Shown here: piece by piece, positions 8,597 to 18,164 of the stretch
How the letters are laid out: each line of letters begins with the position of its first letter
Position numbering within the stretch: position 1 is the first letter of the stretch
DNA from: UBA7672 sp044224605
Lineage (GTDB): Bacteria > Pseudomonadota > Alphaproteobacteria > Caulobacterales > Hyphomonadaceae
Reading direction: 5' to 3'
NCBI GenBank assembly: GCA_044224605.1
Contig: JBGAKC010000027.1
Span: 1 to 64,000 of the forward strand
Length of the DNA stretch: 64,000 nt
Notes under the pieces: generated by a model
Database searches by the model: none
What the model saw: the letters and a program-made list of their open reading frames with translations, nothing else
Told to the model about the DNA's origin: nothing
Program-made: the position numbers and the translations under genes

Positions 8597-9337
8597 ATGC
8601 TGAACCCTGCTCTCGACCTGAACGCCCTGCGCGCCGAATTTGCGAAGGAGGGGCGCCTCCGCGTGAGGAACGTGCTGGCCGCGGGGCTGGCGAACGCGAT
8701 CGCGGCGGAGATGAGTCAGCTGCCTTACCAGCTGTTCTGCGCAACCGGACAGGGCGTCGCCGTGATCGATCCTGCCGAGATGGTGCAATGGGACCGGGCG
8801 CGGCAGGCCGAGCTTCAGCGCGCGCTGATGCAGGCGGCCAGCCGGGCGGAGGGCTTTGCCTATTTCGGCTATCGCATGACGGAAAGCTGGAAAGCCGGCG
8901 CGCCGGATACGCCGCTCGGCCGCTTCTACGCTGCGCTGACATCGCCTGAGGTGATGAACGCGATCCGCACGATCACGGGGGCATCGACTTTCGACAGCGC
9001 GTTTGCCCAGGCGACTGACTATCGCCCCGGTCACTATCTGACGCGGCATCTCGACGATCCGAAAGGCGAGCTGCGGAAGTTCGCCTTTGTCTGGGGCTTC
9101 ACGAAGCGCTGGGATCCCGACTGGGGCGGGCTGCTCCAGTTCTTCGACAATGACGGGCAGCCGGCCTTCAGCTACTCCCCCGGCTTCGATACGCTCGACC
9201 TGTTCGATGTGCGCCATGTGCATTCGGTGACGCTGGTGGCGCCGTTCGCCCTGAATCCGCGCCATGCCGTGTCAGGCTGGTTCGTGAAGGGCGATCCTCT
9301 GAACCCTATGGGTTATACGCACGCCAGGACCGGCTGA
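8597..9337 (+). CDS. 2OG-Fe(II) oxygenase, prolyl-hydroxylase-like
   Basis: A soluble 246-aa non-haem iron dioxygenase. The jelly-roll iron ligands are visible as H151 and D153 in RHLDDPKGE and distal H209 in VRHVHSVTLV, with R222 (NPRHAVSGW) placed to hold the 2-oxoglutarate carboxylate. The layout resembles Ofd1/TPA1-like prolyl hydroxylases that modify protein substrates, but the substrate cannot be read from sequence. I used the ATG at 8597; the frame is open back to 8408, but that part overlaps the RusA-like gene and has no domain character. It is divergent from the RusA-like gene and lies 81 bases upstream of fumC. Confidence 0.82.
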   Translation: MLNPALDLNALRAEFAKEGRLRVRNVLAAGLANAIAAEMSQLPYQLFCATGQGVAVIDPAEMVQWDRARQAELQRALMQAASRAEGFAYFGYRMTESWKAGAPDTPLGRFYAALTSPEVMNAIRTITGASTFDSAFAQATDYRPGHYLTRHLDDPKGELRKFAFVWGFTKRWDPDWGGLLQFFDNDGQPAFSYSPGFDTLDLFDVRHVHSVTLVAPFALNPRHAVSGWFVKGDPLNPMGYTHARTG

Positions 9338-9418
9338 TCTGCGCCGCTTTGGCGCTTGAACCCTCGCCCGCCCGGGTTTAGTCCCACCGGCAGATTTCTG
9401 TCGTTGGGAGCTGCACGC

Positions 9419-10813
9419 ATGGCCGGGAAGACCCGCACCGAGACTGATACCTTTGGCCCGATCGAGGTCGCGGCGGACCGGTACTGGGGAGCACAGGCGC
9501 AGCGCTCGCTCGGCAACTTCAAGATCGGCTGGGAGAAGCAGCCCGCCCCGATCGTGCGGGCGCTGGGCATCGTGAAGCGCGCTGCGGCGGAAGCGAACCT
9601 CGAACTCGGCAAGCTCGACCCGAAGCTTGCGAAGAACATCATCGCGGCGGCGCAGGAAGTGATCGACGGCAAGCTCAACGACCACTTCCCGCTGGTTGTG
9701 TGGCAGACCGGGTCGGGCACGCAGTCCAACATGAACGCCAACGAGGTGATCTCGAACCGCGCGATCGAGATGATGGGCGGGGTGATGGGCTCGAAGAAGC
9801 CCGTTCACCCGAACGATCATGTCAACATGAGCCAGTCGTCGAACGACACCTTCCCGACGGCGATGCACATCGCCTGCGCCGAGCAGGTCGCGCATGACCT
9901 GATCCCGGCGCTGGAACACCTGCACGCGGCGCTGAAGGAGAAATCGAAGGCGTGGGCGAAGATCATCAAGATCGGCCGCACCCATACGCAGGATGCGACC
10001 CCGCTGACGCTTGGCCAGGAATTCGGCGGCTACGCCAAGCAGATCGAGAACGGCATTGCGCGCATCAAGTCGACGCTCCCTGCCCTGATGGAACTGGCGC
10101 AGGGCGGCACGGCGGTCGGCACCGGCCTCAACGCGCCGAAAGGCTTCGACAAGCTGGTGGCGGCGAAGATCGCGGAAATCACCGAGCTGTCGTTCAAGAC
10201 GGCGCCGAACAAATTCGAGGCGCTGGCGGCGCACGACGCCATGGTGATGACGCATGGCGCGATCGCGACGGTCGCCGCCTCGTGCTTCAAGATCGCCAAC
10301 GATATCCGCTTCCTCGGCTCGGGGCCGCGCGCGGGTCTGGGCGAACTGGCGCTGCCGGAGAACGAGCCGGGCTCGTCGATCATGCCGGGCAAGGTGAACC
10401 CCACCCAGTGCGAGGCGCTGACGCAGGTCTGCGCTCACATCATGGGCAACAACGCCGCCATCGGCTTTGCCGGGTCGCAGGGTCATTTCGAACTCAACGT
10501 CTATAACCCGATGATGGCGTACAACTTCCTGCAGTCCGTCCGCCTGCTGTCGGATGCGGCGATCTCGTTCACCGACAACTGCGTCGTCGGCATCGAGCCG
10601 CGCGTCGACAACATCGCCAAGGGCGTCGAGAACTCGCTGATGCTGGTCACGGCGCTGAACGAACGCCTCGGCTACGACATCTGCGCCAAGATAGCGAAGA
10701 CGGCGCACAAGAACGGCACCACGCTGCGTGAAGAGGCTGTCGGCGGCGGCTATCTGACCGATACCGAGTTCACCAAGCTCGTGCGCCCGGAAAAGATGAT
10801 TGGGCCGAAATAG
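9419..10813 (+). CDS. fumC: Class II fumarate hydratase
   Basis: Homotetrameric, iron-free fumarase of 464 aa converting fumarate to L-malate in the TCA cycle. The ATG at 9419 has GGGAG eight bases upstream. The fumarase/aspartase signature GSSIMPGKVNPTQCE is present near residue 318. Other conserved blocks are QTGSGTQSNMNANEV, HPNDHVNMSQSSNDTFP and GRTHTQDATPLTLGQEF. The combination with AHKNGTTLREEAV near the C-terminus indicates FumC rather than aspartase or argininosuccinate lyase. Length is normal for the family. Confidence 0.97.
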   Translation: MAGKTRTETDTFGPIEVAADRYWGAQAQRSLGNFKIGWEKQPAPIVRALGIVKRAAAEANLELGKLDPKLAKNIIAAAQEVIDGKLNDHFPLVVWQTGSGTQSNMNANEVISNRAIEMMGGVMGSKKPVHPNDHVNMSQSSNDTFPTAMHIACAEQVAHDLIPALEHLHAALKEKSKAWAKIIKIGRTHTQDATPLTLGQEFGGYAKQIENGIARIKSTLPALMELAQGGTAVGTGLNAPKGFDKLVAAKIAEITELSFKTAPNKFEALAAHDAMVMTHGAIATVAASCFKIANDIRFLGSGPRAGLGELALPENEPGSSIMPGKVNPTQCEALTQVCAHIMGNNAAIGFAGSQGHFELNVYNPMMAYNFLQSVRLLSDAAISFTDNCVVGIEPRVDNIAKGVENSLMLVTALNERLGYDICAKIAKTAHKNGTTLREEAVGGGYLTDTEFTKLVRPEKMIGPK

Positions 10814-10839
10814 ACCCAAGCCTTCACGTCGTGATCGAC

Positions 10840-10859
10840 AGCCCGGCGGGAGCCGGGCT
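10840..10859 (+). terminator. Possible terminator hairpin after fumC
   Basis: An 8-base stem, AGCCCGGC with GCCGGGCT, closes over a GGGA tetraloop between fumC and the acyl-CoA dehydrogenase start at 10871. No U-tract follows, so it may be a weak terminator or simply mRNA structure. Confidence 0.4.
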
Positions 10860-10870
10860 ATCTACCGCTC

Positions 10871-12631
10871 ATGTCCTACACAGCACCGATTTCGACCATC
10901 TCCCACACGCTCGCCAGCATCGCGAAGCTCGATGAACTCGCGGCGACCGGCGCGTTCCCAAATTTTGATCCGGAGCTGATCGCGCCCATTCTCGAGGAGG
11001 CCAACAAGCTCGCGCGCGATGTGCTTGCGCCGCTAAATCCCGTCGGCCACAAGACTGGCGCGAAACTGACGGATAATGGAGTGGTTGCCGCGCCAGGATT
11101 CGCCGACGCCTACCGCCAGTATCGCGAGGGCGGCTGGATGGGCCTCTCCTTCCCGGAGGAGTTCGGCGGACAGGGCCTGCCCAAGCCGTTGGCGCTCGCT
11201 GTCATGGAGATGATCCACGGATCGAACATGGCATTCGGCCTCTGTCCGCTGCTCAGCATGGGCGCCATCGAGGCGCTGCTGGCGCACGGCACGGACGAGC
11301 AGAAGCAGACCTACCTGCCCAAGCTGATCTCTGGCGAATGGACCGGCGCGATGAACCTCACCGAACCGCAGGCCGGATCGGACGTCGGCGCGCTGAAGAC
11401 GAAGGCCCAGCCCAACGGCGATGGCTCGTACTCCATCTCCGGCCAGAAGATCTTCATCACCTGGGGCGATCACGACATGACGGACAACGTCATCCAGCTG
11501 GTGCTGGCGCGCCTGCCGGATGCGCCCGCGGGCTCGAAGGGGATATCGCTCTTCCTCGTGCCGAAATTCTTCGTGAATGCAGACGGCTCGCTGGGCGCAC
11601 GCAACACGTATCGGTGCATCGGCCTCGAACACAAGATGGGCATCCACGCCTCCCCAACCTGCGTGATGGAGTATGCGGGCGCGAAAGGCTGGCTGATCGG
11701 CGAACCGAACAAGGGCCTCGCCGCGATGTTCACGATGATGAACTCGGCGCGCCTCAACGTGGGCCTCGAAGGCGTGGGCGTCGCAGAGGCCGCGCTGCAG
11801 GCCGCCACCGGCTACGCCAACGAGCGCAAGCAGGGATCGGCGCCGGGCATTGAAGGCTCGGCCACGATCATCCATCACCCGGATATCCAGCGCACGATCG
11901 CGGCGGTCGCCGCAACGACGCAGGCCTCGCGCGCGATCTGCTACGCCTGCGGCGCCGCCGCGGAACTGGCGGAGCACGCAGCCGATCCGGCGACACGCGA
12001 AGCGGCCAAGCTGCGCGAAGACCTGCTGACGCCGCTCGCCAAGGGCTGGTCGACGGACCGCGCGGTGGACGCGACCAACGCGGCCGTGCAGGTCTATGGC
12101 GGCATGGGCTTCATGGGCGAGACGCCCGCCGCGCAATATTACCTCGATGCCCGCATCACGCCGATCTACGAGGGCACCAACGGCATCCAGGCGATCGACC
12201 TCGTCGGCCGCAAGCTGTCGATGAACAACGGCGCTGCGATGACGACGATGTTGTCGGACATCCGCGACACGGCCCGCGAGGCGCGTGCAACCAACAAGCC
12301 GCGTTTCGTCGCGATCGCCGACCGGCTAGACGCCGGCGCCGGCGCGCTCGACGAAGCGACGCAGTGGATGACGGCCACGATGAAGTCTGCCCGCGAGACC
12401 GCGCTGTCGGGCGCCACGAGCTATCTGCGCCTCGCCGGCGATGTGGTTGGCGGCCATTTCCTCACGCGCGCCGCGCTCTCCGGACAAAACGGACCGGAAG
12501 CCGAGCGCTCCCTCGCCCTCGCCTCCTTCTTCGCGGAAGACACGCTGTCGAAAGCGCCCGGATCGGTTGCGACCATCACGGCGGCGGCGCAGGCGCTGCG
12601 TGAAGCCGGATCGGTTCTCTGGTCGGCCTGA
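10871..12631 (+). CDS. Acyl-CoA dehydrogenase, large (DmdC-like) subfamily
   Basis: FAD-dependent acyl-CoA dehydrogenase of 586 aa. The middle domain signature is clear (GAMNLTEPQAGSDVGALKT), and the C-terminal flavin-binding region contains QVYGGMGFMGETPAAQYY. The catalytic base is probably the Glu in PIYEGTNGIQA near residue 434. The roughly 590-aa length with an extra C-terminal helical domain matches the subfamily that includes 3-methylmercaptopropionyl-CoA dehydrogenase (DmdC) and many uncharacterised alphaproteobacterial enzymes. The true substrate may be a long-chain or short-chain thioester; no dmd neighbours are present. It appears monocistronic. Confidence 0.9.
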   Translation: MSYTAPISTISHTLASIAKLDELAATGAFPNFDPELIAPILEEANKLARDVLAPLNPVGHKTGAKLTDNGVVAAPGFADAYRQYREGGWMGLSFPEEFGGQGLPKPLALAVMEMIHGSNMAFGLCPLLSMGAIEALLAHGTDEQKQTYLPKLISGEWTGAMNLTEPQAGSDVGALKTKAQPNGDGSYSISGQKIFITWGDHDMTDNVIQLVLARLPDAPAGSKGISLFLVPKFFVNADGSLGARNTYRCIGLEHKMGIHASPTCVMEYAGAKGWLIGEPNKGLAAMFTMMNSARLNVGLEGVGVAEAALQAATGYANERKQGSAPGIEGSATIIHHPDIQRTIAAVAATTQASRAICYACGAAAELAEHAADPATREAAKLREDLLTPLAKGWSTDRAVDATNAAVQVYGGMGFMGETPAAQYYLDARITPIYEGTNGIQAIDLVGRKLSMNNGAAMTTMLSDIRDTAREARATNKPRFVAIADRLDAGAGALDEATQWMTATMKSARETALSGATSYLRLAGDVVGGHFLTRAALSGQNGPEAERSLALASFFAEDTLSKAPGSVATITAAAQALREAGSVLWSA

Positions 12632-12683
12632 CAAGCCGGTTGAACCTCGCTAGGTTTCATCCGAAGCAAGGTCGGGAACCGGC

Positions 12684-14400
12684 ATGAAGCGTTTGGCGAT
12701 GGGTGTTGCGGCGATGGCGCTGGCGGCGTGCGCGACGATGGGCGGGCGTCCGCCGGAGAGCATGGCGGATGGACAATTCCGCTCGATTTACGAAGCCGAA
12801 TGGGCCTGGCGCCTGAGCCTCGATCCCGAAGAAGACGACGACACGATCGACGAAGACAAGGCGCCGAAGACATGGGGTCGCGTCGACCCCGCCACGCAGG
12901 CCGAGCGTCTCGCGCACTGGAAGGGCGTGATCGAGGAGCTCAACGCGCTCGACCAGAAAGCGTTGTCGCCCAAAGCGCAGATCAACCTCGCCATCTATCG
13001 CGAACAGATCGAAGTGCGCATGTCGCTTCTGGACCAGCGTCGCAAGCTCCGCGCCGAAGGCTTTCCGTTCGGAAGGACAGGCCCGCGCCTACATCGCCCG
13101 CCTCAACGACACGCCGCGCTATTTCCATGACCAGATCGCCAACATGAAGCTGGGCCTTGCCCGCGGCTTCACGCCGCCGCGCGTGACGCTGCAGGGCCGG
13201 GCGGAATCGATCTCGGCCATCTATGAGGGCAAGACGGCCGAGACCTCTTCCTTCTACGAACCCTTCAAGGTCCTGCCCGCAAACCTTCCGGCGGAGACAA
13301 AGGCCGACCTGCAGAAACAGGCAAGGGACGCCATCGAAACGAAAGTGTTCCCCGCCTATCGCGAGCTGCTGCCCTACTTCCGCGACGAATATTATCCCCA
13401 CACCACGACCGATCTCGCCGCAACGAAGCTGCCGAACGGCGAAGCCTATTACGCCGCGCAGATCCGCGAGTTCACGACGCTGAACAAGACGCCGGAGGAG
13501 ATCCACCAGATTGGCCTCGCGGAAGTCGCGAAGATCCGCGCGCAGATGGACGAAGTCATGAAGGAGGTCGGCTTCAAGGGTGACCTGAAGCAGTTCCTCG
13601 CCTTCCTCCGCACCGATCCGCAATTCTATCCGAAGACCGGCGACGAGCTGCTGATGCGCGCGGCATGGATATCCAAGAAGTTCGACGGCAAGGCGAAGTA
13701 CTACTTCGGCCGCCTGCCCCGCTCGCGCTTCGCCGTGATCCCCGTGCCGGACGACATCGCGCCATTCTACACGGCTGGCCGCGGCGGCACGGGCGTCTAT
13801 CTTGTCAACACCTACAACCTGTCCTCGCGCGCGCTCTATTCACTGCCCGCGCTGACACTGCACGAGAGCGCACCCGGCCACGCCTTCCAGATGCCGCTGG
13901 CCGACGAACAGGATATGCCGGAATTCCGCCGCAAGACCTACATCTCAGCCTTCGGCGAAGGGTGGGCGCTCTATTGCGAGCTGCTTGGCGTCGAGATGGG
14001 CATGTACGAAACGCCCTACGAAAAGTTCGGCATGCTGAGCTACCAGATGTGGCGCGCGGCGCGTCTGGTGGTCGACACGGGCATTCACGCCAAGGGCTGG
14101 ACGCGCGAACAGGCGCTCGCCTTCTTCAAGGACAACACGGCCCTCGCCGAGCATGAGATCACCACCGAGGTCGACCGCTACATCTCCTGGCCGGGCCAGG
14201 CGCTGAGCTATTATCTTGGCGAGATGGCGATCGTCGAAGCGCGGAAGAAAGCCGAAGCCGCGCTCGGGGCAAAGTTCGACATCCGCTTCTTTCACGACAC
14301 CGTGCTGCAGCTCGGCTCCGTTCCGTTGCCGGTTCTCACCGCGCGCATCGACCGCTGGATCGCTGAAGGGGGACCGGATCCATACGCGAACAACAACTAG
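12684..14400 (+). pseudogene. DUF885 family peptidase-like lipoprotein, frameshifted
   Basis: Two in-line frames together make one DUF885 protein. The 5' frame (12684 to about 13070) gives a lipoprotein signal (MALAACATM) and the N-terminal domain. The 3' frame resumes near 13069 (SEGQARAYIARLND, then HDQIANMKLGLARGFTPP) and runs to 14400 with the zinc-peptidase-like motif LHESAPGHAFQ. The junction lies at about 13055-13080, where the 5' frame reads GFPFGR and then turns into Arg/Pro-rich nonsense. Homologues as I remember them have a further NSDSxFW-type segment here, so a small deletion plus frameshift is likely. Coding bias is intact on both sides, which suggests a recent mutation or a sequencing error. 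Confidence 0.75.
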
Positions 14401-16020
14401 CTAGAGCGCCCGGTAGGTCACGTTGCGGATACGCGCCTCGCCCTGCCCGGCGCAATAGATCGCGGGGCGCAGGCTCAGAAAATCCCACGCCGTGTTGTGG
14501 TTGTAGCCGGAGACCTCGATCCGCACGCCATAGCGCGTCCACGCACCTCCCGGCGTGCGCGTATACATCGTCACGATATGGCGATCGTTGACCACGCGGA
14601 TTTCCATGCGTCGCCCAAAGTCTGCCGGAGCCGCCGCGTTCCTCTGCGTGGCCACGCGATGCATCACCAGCCCACGCGCATTGAAACCGAGCCCGCAGTA
14701 AAGCTTCGGCGAATAGAACAACAGCACGCCGGCTTCTGCGTCTTCATCAATCTCGATGTCGGCCGTGACTTCATAGGCGAGGTCGCCGCAGATGAAAGTC
14801 AGCGGGCGGCTGTCTGTTGGCGTCGCGCCTGACCCCTTGAGGCGCAGGAGGCCCGGCGACCAGATCCGCCGCGCAGGTTCGTTCGGCCCCGGCGCATGGA
14901 AAGCCCACTGGAGGCCGATACGGTCTGTCGTGAAATCATCCGACAGCGCCATGCCATGCGATGCGCCGGCGATGCTGACCGGCTTGCCTATCGGCTTCGA
15001 AAGGTCACCACCCTTCGCCTCGAACCAACCATCCCCCGTCCAGTTCACCGGATCGAGCAAAGTCTGCCGCCCGAGCGTCCAGAAGCCGTTCTCGTAGCCG
15101 TGATAGACCATCCACCAGCTACCGCCCGGCCCCTCAACCAGCGTGGCATGTCCGCGCGACCACCACTTCTCGCGCGCCGACCATGTCCGCACGATCGGAT
15201 TGTTCGGCGCATCCTTCCACGGCCCATGAATTGACTTCGACCGCGCCGCGATCACCATGTGTCCGGTCGGCGGCCCAGCCGTACCGCCAACGGCGGTAAT
15301 CAGATAGAACCACTCGCCGCGCCGCATGACTTTCGGTCCCTCGGGCGCGAAGCCCTCGACCACCCAGTCATCCGGATATTTCCACGGATCGTAGACGTGC
15401 GTGACTTCGCCAACGGTCCAAAGCCCGTCGTCGCTCAGCGCAATGCGATCGCCGCCGGAGAGGAAAAGATACCGCTTGCCGTCCTCGCCCACGGCATGAC
15501 CGGGATCGATATGCCTCGGCAGGTTGAGATCGATGGGCTCGCTCCACGGCCCTTCGATGTGTTCGGCGTGGATGACGTAGATCGAGCGGCGGTCCGGAAA
15601 ACGCGCGGGAATGTAGAGGTAATAGCGCCCCTGATGCTTCACGAGCTCCGGCGCCCAAACCGAACCGATGTTCGTCCTCAGCGCGGCCGTGACCGGAGTC
15701 CAGTTCACGAGATCCGGCGACTTCCAGATGACGAGCCCCGGATAGGACTCGAAGGTCGAGAACGTCATGTACCAGACGTCGCCATCGCGAATGATGGTCG
15801 GGTCAGGATGGTCACCCGACAGGATCGGATTGAGGAATGTCCCCTCGCCCTTGTCGGCGCGCCGCTGGTTCTCGATCCCCCGCCGCCATCTGAGCTGCGT
15901 CCAGTCGAGCCCGGAGGACGAGATCTCGCCCTCCCTGCGCGGCCCCGGCAGGGCAGTTTCGCATCCCGCGAGCGCAAGGGCTGAAACACTCAGGAAAAGG
16001 GTTCTGCGAGTCAGCTTCAT
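14401..16020 (-). CDS. Glycoside hydrolase family 43-type exported lipoprotein
   Basis: A five-bladed beta-propeller glycosidase of 539 aa, likely removing arabinose or xylose side chains from plant polysaccharides. The start at 16020 gives MKLTRRTLFLSVSALALAGC, a lipoprotein signal with a twin-Arg start; an ATG three bases earlier is possible. Family 43 residues are seen as the base Asp in GDHPDPTIIRDG, GSVWAPELVKHQGRYYLY, and the acid Glu in GFAPEGPKVMRRGEW. A C-terminal domain of about 180 residues (from ALSDDFTTDRIGLQWAF) resembles the GH43 beta-sandwich. It is divergent from the LacI regulator, with an operator in between, and belongs to the local uronate regulon. Confidence 0.88.
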   Translation of the reverse strand: MKLTRRTLFLSVSALALAGCETALPGPRREGEISSSGLDWTQLRWRRGIENQRRADKGEGTFLNPILSGDHPDPTIIRDGDVWYMTFSTFESYPGLVIWKSPDLVNWTPVTAALRTNIGSVWAPELVKHQGRYYLYIPARFPDRRSIYVIHAEHIEGPWSEPIDLNLPRHIDPGHAVGEDGKRYLFLSGGDRIALSDDGLWTVGEVTHVYDPWKYPDDWVVEGFAPEGPKVMRRGEWFYLITAVGGTAGPPTGHMVIAARSKSIHGPWKDAPNNPIVRTWSAREKWWSRGHATLVEGPGGSWWMVYHGYENGFWTLGRQTLLDPVNWTGDGWFEAKGGDLSKPIGKPVSIAGASHGMALSDDFTTDRIGLQWAFHAPGPNEPARRIWSPGLLRLKGSGATPTDSRPLTFICGDLAYEVTADIEIDEDAEAGVLLFYSPKLYCGLGFNARGLVMHRVATQRNAAAPADFGRRMEIRVVNDRHIVTMYTRTPGGAWTRYGVRIEVSGYNHNTAWDFLSLRPAIYCAGQGEARIRNVTYRAL

Positions 16021-16061
16021 CATGCAAGCTCGCTTTCCGCTCATCCAAACCTCGCCTCATA

Positions 16062-16075
16062 TGACACCGGTGTCA
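16062..16075. promoter_or_regulatory. LacI-family operator, copy 1 (GH43/lacI divergent region)
   Basis: Perfect palindrome TGACACCGGTGTCA with a central CG, the usual shape of LacI-family sites. It lies 42 bases upstream of the GH43 start and 96 bases before the LacI start, so it can control both. Two near-identical copies occur at 17278-17291 and 21449-21462 and none elsewhere in the window. Confidence 0.82.
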
Positions 16076-16170
16076 AGACTTCGATCAATCACCCGAACAG
16101 CGGGACATTTCACGAGACAATATTGGCGTATTCGCTTGACTGACAATGTCTTGCGCGCGCATCAGGAGAC

Positions 16171-17241
16171 ATGACCCGCAAGCCACGCCGTGTGAAGGCC
16201 GAAGCGCCGAAGTTCGAAGGTCGCCGGCCCACGATCAACGATGTGGCCCGGCTTGCGCGCGTCTCGAAGAAGACCGTCTCGCGCATCATCAACAAGTCGC
16301 CCTTCGTGAAGGAGAAGACGCGCGAGCGCGTCGAGGCGCTGATCAAGGAACTGGGATACACGCCCGATCCGATGGCGCGCGGCCTTGCCTCCAAGCGCTC
16401 CTTCCTCGTGGGCCTGATCTACGATCAGCCCAACCCGCAATACGTCATCGACATGCAGCAGGGCATTCTCGACGTGATCCGCGGCTCCGGCTTCGAGCTT
16501 CTCGTCCACCCCTGCCGCCGCCAGGCGCCGGATTTCCTGCTCAACGTGCGCAGTTTCGTCGAACGCCAAAAGCTCGCCGGCGTCGTGCTGCCGCCGTCCG
16601 TCTCGGAAGACGACGAGCTCGTGAAAGTGCTCAAGGAATTCGACTGTCCCTATGTGCGCATCGCCTCCGTGCCGCTGGATGACGCAGAACACTGCATCGT
16701 CACCCACGACGCCGAAGGCGCCGAACAGGCGGCGATCCATCTCGCCGAACTCGGCCATACGCGCATCGCCCACGTTTCCGGCCCCGACACCTTCCGCTCC
16801 GCGCACGAGCGCCGCGCTGGCTTCGTGAAAGGCCTCAAGGCGCACAAGCTGAAGCTCGAGCGCGATCTCGACATCAAGGCGGCCTACACCTTCCAGTCCG
16901 GCGTCGAGGCTGGACGCAAGCTGATGGAGCTGGACGCCCCGCCCACCGCCATCTTCTGCGGCAATGACGAGATGGCCGCCGGCGTCTGCCAGGCCGTGCG
17001 CGAAGCCGGCCGCGAGATCGGCAAGCACGTCTCCGTTGTCGGTTTCGACGACAGCCCGCTGGCCTCCCGCCTCTGGCCCGCTCTCACCACGGTGGTCCTG
17101 CCGATCCGTCTCATGGGCCGCATGGCCTCCACCCGTCTCCTGGGCGCCAGCTTGATTGGCGAGCCGCCGGCCGAGGAAACCGCCGGAGAGGTGCATCCCA
17201 AGCTGGTTGTCCGCGGCTCAAGCGGCCCCGCACGGGCCTAA
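16171..17241 (+). CDS. LacI-family transcriptional regulator of uronate genes
   Basis: A 356-aa repressor or activator with an N-terminal LacI helix-turn-helix (TINDVARLARVSKKTVSRII, near residues 17-37), hinge (GYTPDPMARGLASKRS) and a periplasmic-binding-protein-like effector domain (FLVGLIYDQPNPQYVIDM, IFCGNDEMAAGV, SVVGFDDSPLASRLWP). The ATG at 16171 has AGGAGAC directly upstream. It sits between the GH43 gene and kduI, each flanked by the palindrome TGACACCGGTGTCA, so it most likely senses a pectin- or alginate-derived uronate such as 2-keto-3-deoxygluconate. The effector is inferred. Confidence 0.92.
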   Translation: MTRKPRRVKAEAPKFEGRRPTINDVARLARVSKKTVSRIINKSPFVKEKTRERVEALIKELGYTPDPMARGLASKRSFLVGLIYDQPNPQYVIDMQQGILDVIRGSGFELLVHPCRRQAPDFLLNVRSFVERQKLAGVVLPPSVSEDDELVKVLKEFDCPYVRIASVPLDDAEHCIVTHDAEGAEQAAIHLAELGHTRIAHVSGPDTFRSAHERRAGFVKGLKAHKLKLERDLDIKAAYTFQSGVEAGRKLMELDAPPTAIFCGNDEMAAGVCQAVREAGREIGKHVSVVGFDDSPLASRLWPALTTVVLPIRLMGRMASTRLLGASLIGEPPAEETAGEVHPKLVVRGSSGPARA

Positions 17242-17277
17242 TCCCGGGCTTGACCGGGAGGCCGTTTGGCGGGCTTA

Positions 17278-17291
17278 TGACACCGGTGTCC
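17278..17291. promoter_or_regulatory. LacI-family operator, copy 2 (upstream of kduI)
   Basis: TGACACCGGTGTCC, differing from copy 1 only in the last base. It starts 38 bases before the kduI ATG at 17316, so a bound repressor would block transcription of the kduI-kduD-kdgK operon. Confidence 0.82.
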
Positions 17292-17315
17292 AAAAATCGG
17301 CCGGCGGAGGCCCGA

Positions 17316-18164
17316 ATGTTCGAGAAAACCTACCACGCAACCCATCCCGACATGATGGAGGATGCGTCCAACGACGATCTCCGTGCGCGCTATCTGATCG
17401 GCGGCCTGTTCAAGCCCGATGCGGTCTCGCTCAATTACTCGCACAACGAGCGCATGGTGATCGGCGGCGTAGCCCCGGTGAAAGCGACGGTTGAACTGCC
17501 GGCGCAGACCGAACCCGCCTCGGCGAGGGGCAAGCCCTTCCTTGAGCGCCGAGAGCTTGGCGCGATCAATGTCGGCGAAGGCGCGGGCGCGATCATCGTC
17601 GATGGCGCAGCCCACACGATGAACCCGCGTGACGGTCTCTACATCCCGATGGGCTCGGCCAAGGTGGAATTCAAATCCGCCGATGCGGCAAAGCCTGCAA
17701 AATTCTATCTCGTCTCGACGCCGGCGCACGCACGCTACGAACTCGCCAAGATCTCGATCGACAAGGCTGTACCGCTTGAGCGCGGATCGCCGGAGCAATC
17801 GAACGAGCGCACAATCTACCAGATGGTCGTCCCCGCCACAGTCAAATCGTGCCAGCTGCTCCTCGGCATGACGATGCTGAAGAAAGGATCGGTGTGGAAC
17901 ACCATGCCGCCGCACCTGCATGACCGCCGCTCGGAAGTGTATTTCTACTTCGGCATGGGTCAGAACGACCGCGTCTTCCACTTCATGGGCGAGCCGGACA
18001 ATTCACGATCCATCGTGATGGCGAACGACGAGGCGGTGATGTCGCCGCCCTGGTCGATCCACATGGGCGCGGGCACCGCCGCCTACACCTTCATCTGGGC
18101 GATGGGCGGGGAGAACCTCGACTATACCGACATGAACCAGCTTGATATCTGCCAGCTGAAATGA
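17316..18164 (+). CDS. kduI: 5-dehydro-4-deoxy-D-glucuronate isomerase
   Basis: Zinc-dependent cupin of 282 aa that converts 5-keto-4-deoxyuronate, released from unsaturated uronates after pectin or glycosaminoglycan lyase action, to 3-deoxy-D-glycero-2,5-hexodiulosonate. The ATG at 17316 has GGAGG seven bases upstream. The family start FEKTYHATHPDM and the metal-binding patch MPPHLHDRRSEVYFYF (two His and a Glu) with PPWSIHMGAGT (third His) match KduI. Its last four bases overlap the kduD start (ATGA), so the two are translationally coupled. The pathway step follows from the kduD and kdgK neighbours. Confidence 0.95.
   Translation: MFEKTYHATHPDMMEDASNDDLRARYLIGGLFKPDAVSLNYSHNERMVIGGVAPVKATVELPAQTEPASARGKPFLERRELGAINVGEGAGAIIVDGAAHTMNPRDGLYIPMGSAKVEFKSADAAKPAKFYLVSTPAHARYELAKISIDKAVPLERGSPEQSNERTIYQMVVPATVKSCQLLLGMTMLKKGSVWNTMPPHLHDRRSEVYFYFGMGQNDRVFHFMGEPDNSRSIVMANDEAVMSPPWSIHMGAGTAAYTFIWAMGGENLDYTDMNQLDICQLK

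Noticed and set aside
9272..10819. 515-codon minus-strand frame opposite fumC
   Set aside because: Third-position complement of fumC in GC-rich DNA; fumC is certain.
10871..12631. Assignment of the acyl-CoA dehydrogenase as DmdC in DMSP breakdown
   Set aside because: No dmdA, dmdB or dmdD neighbour is present; the subfamily is broad, so only the family is named.
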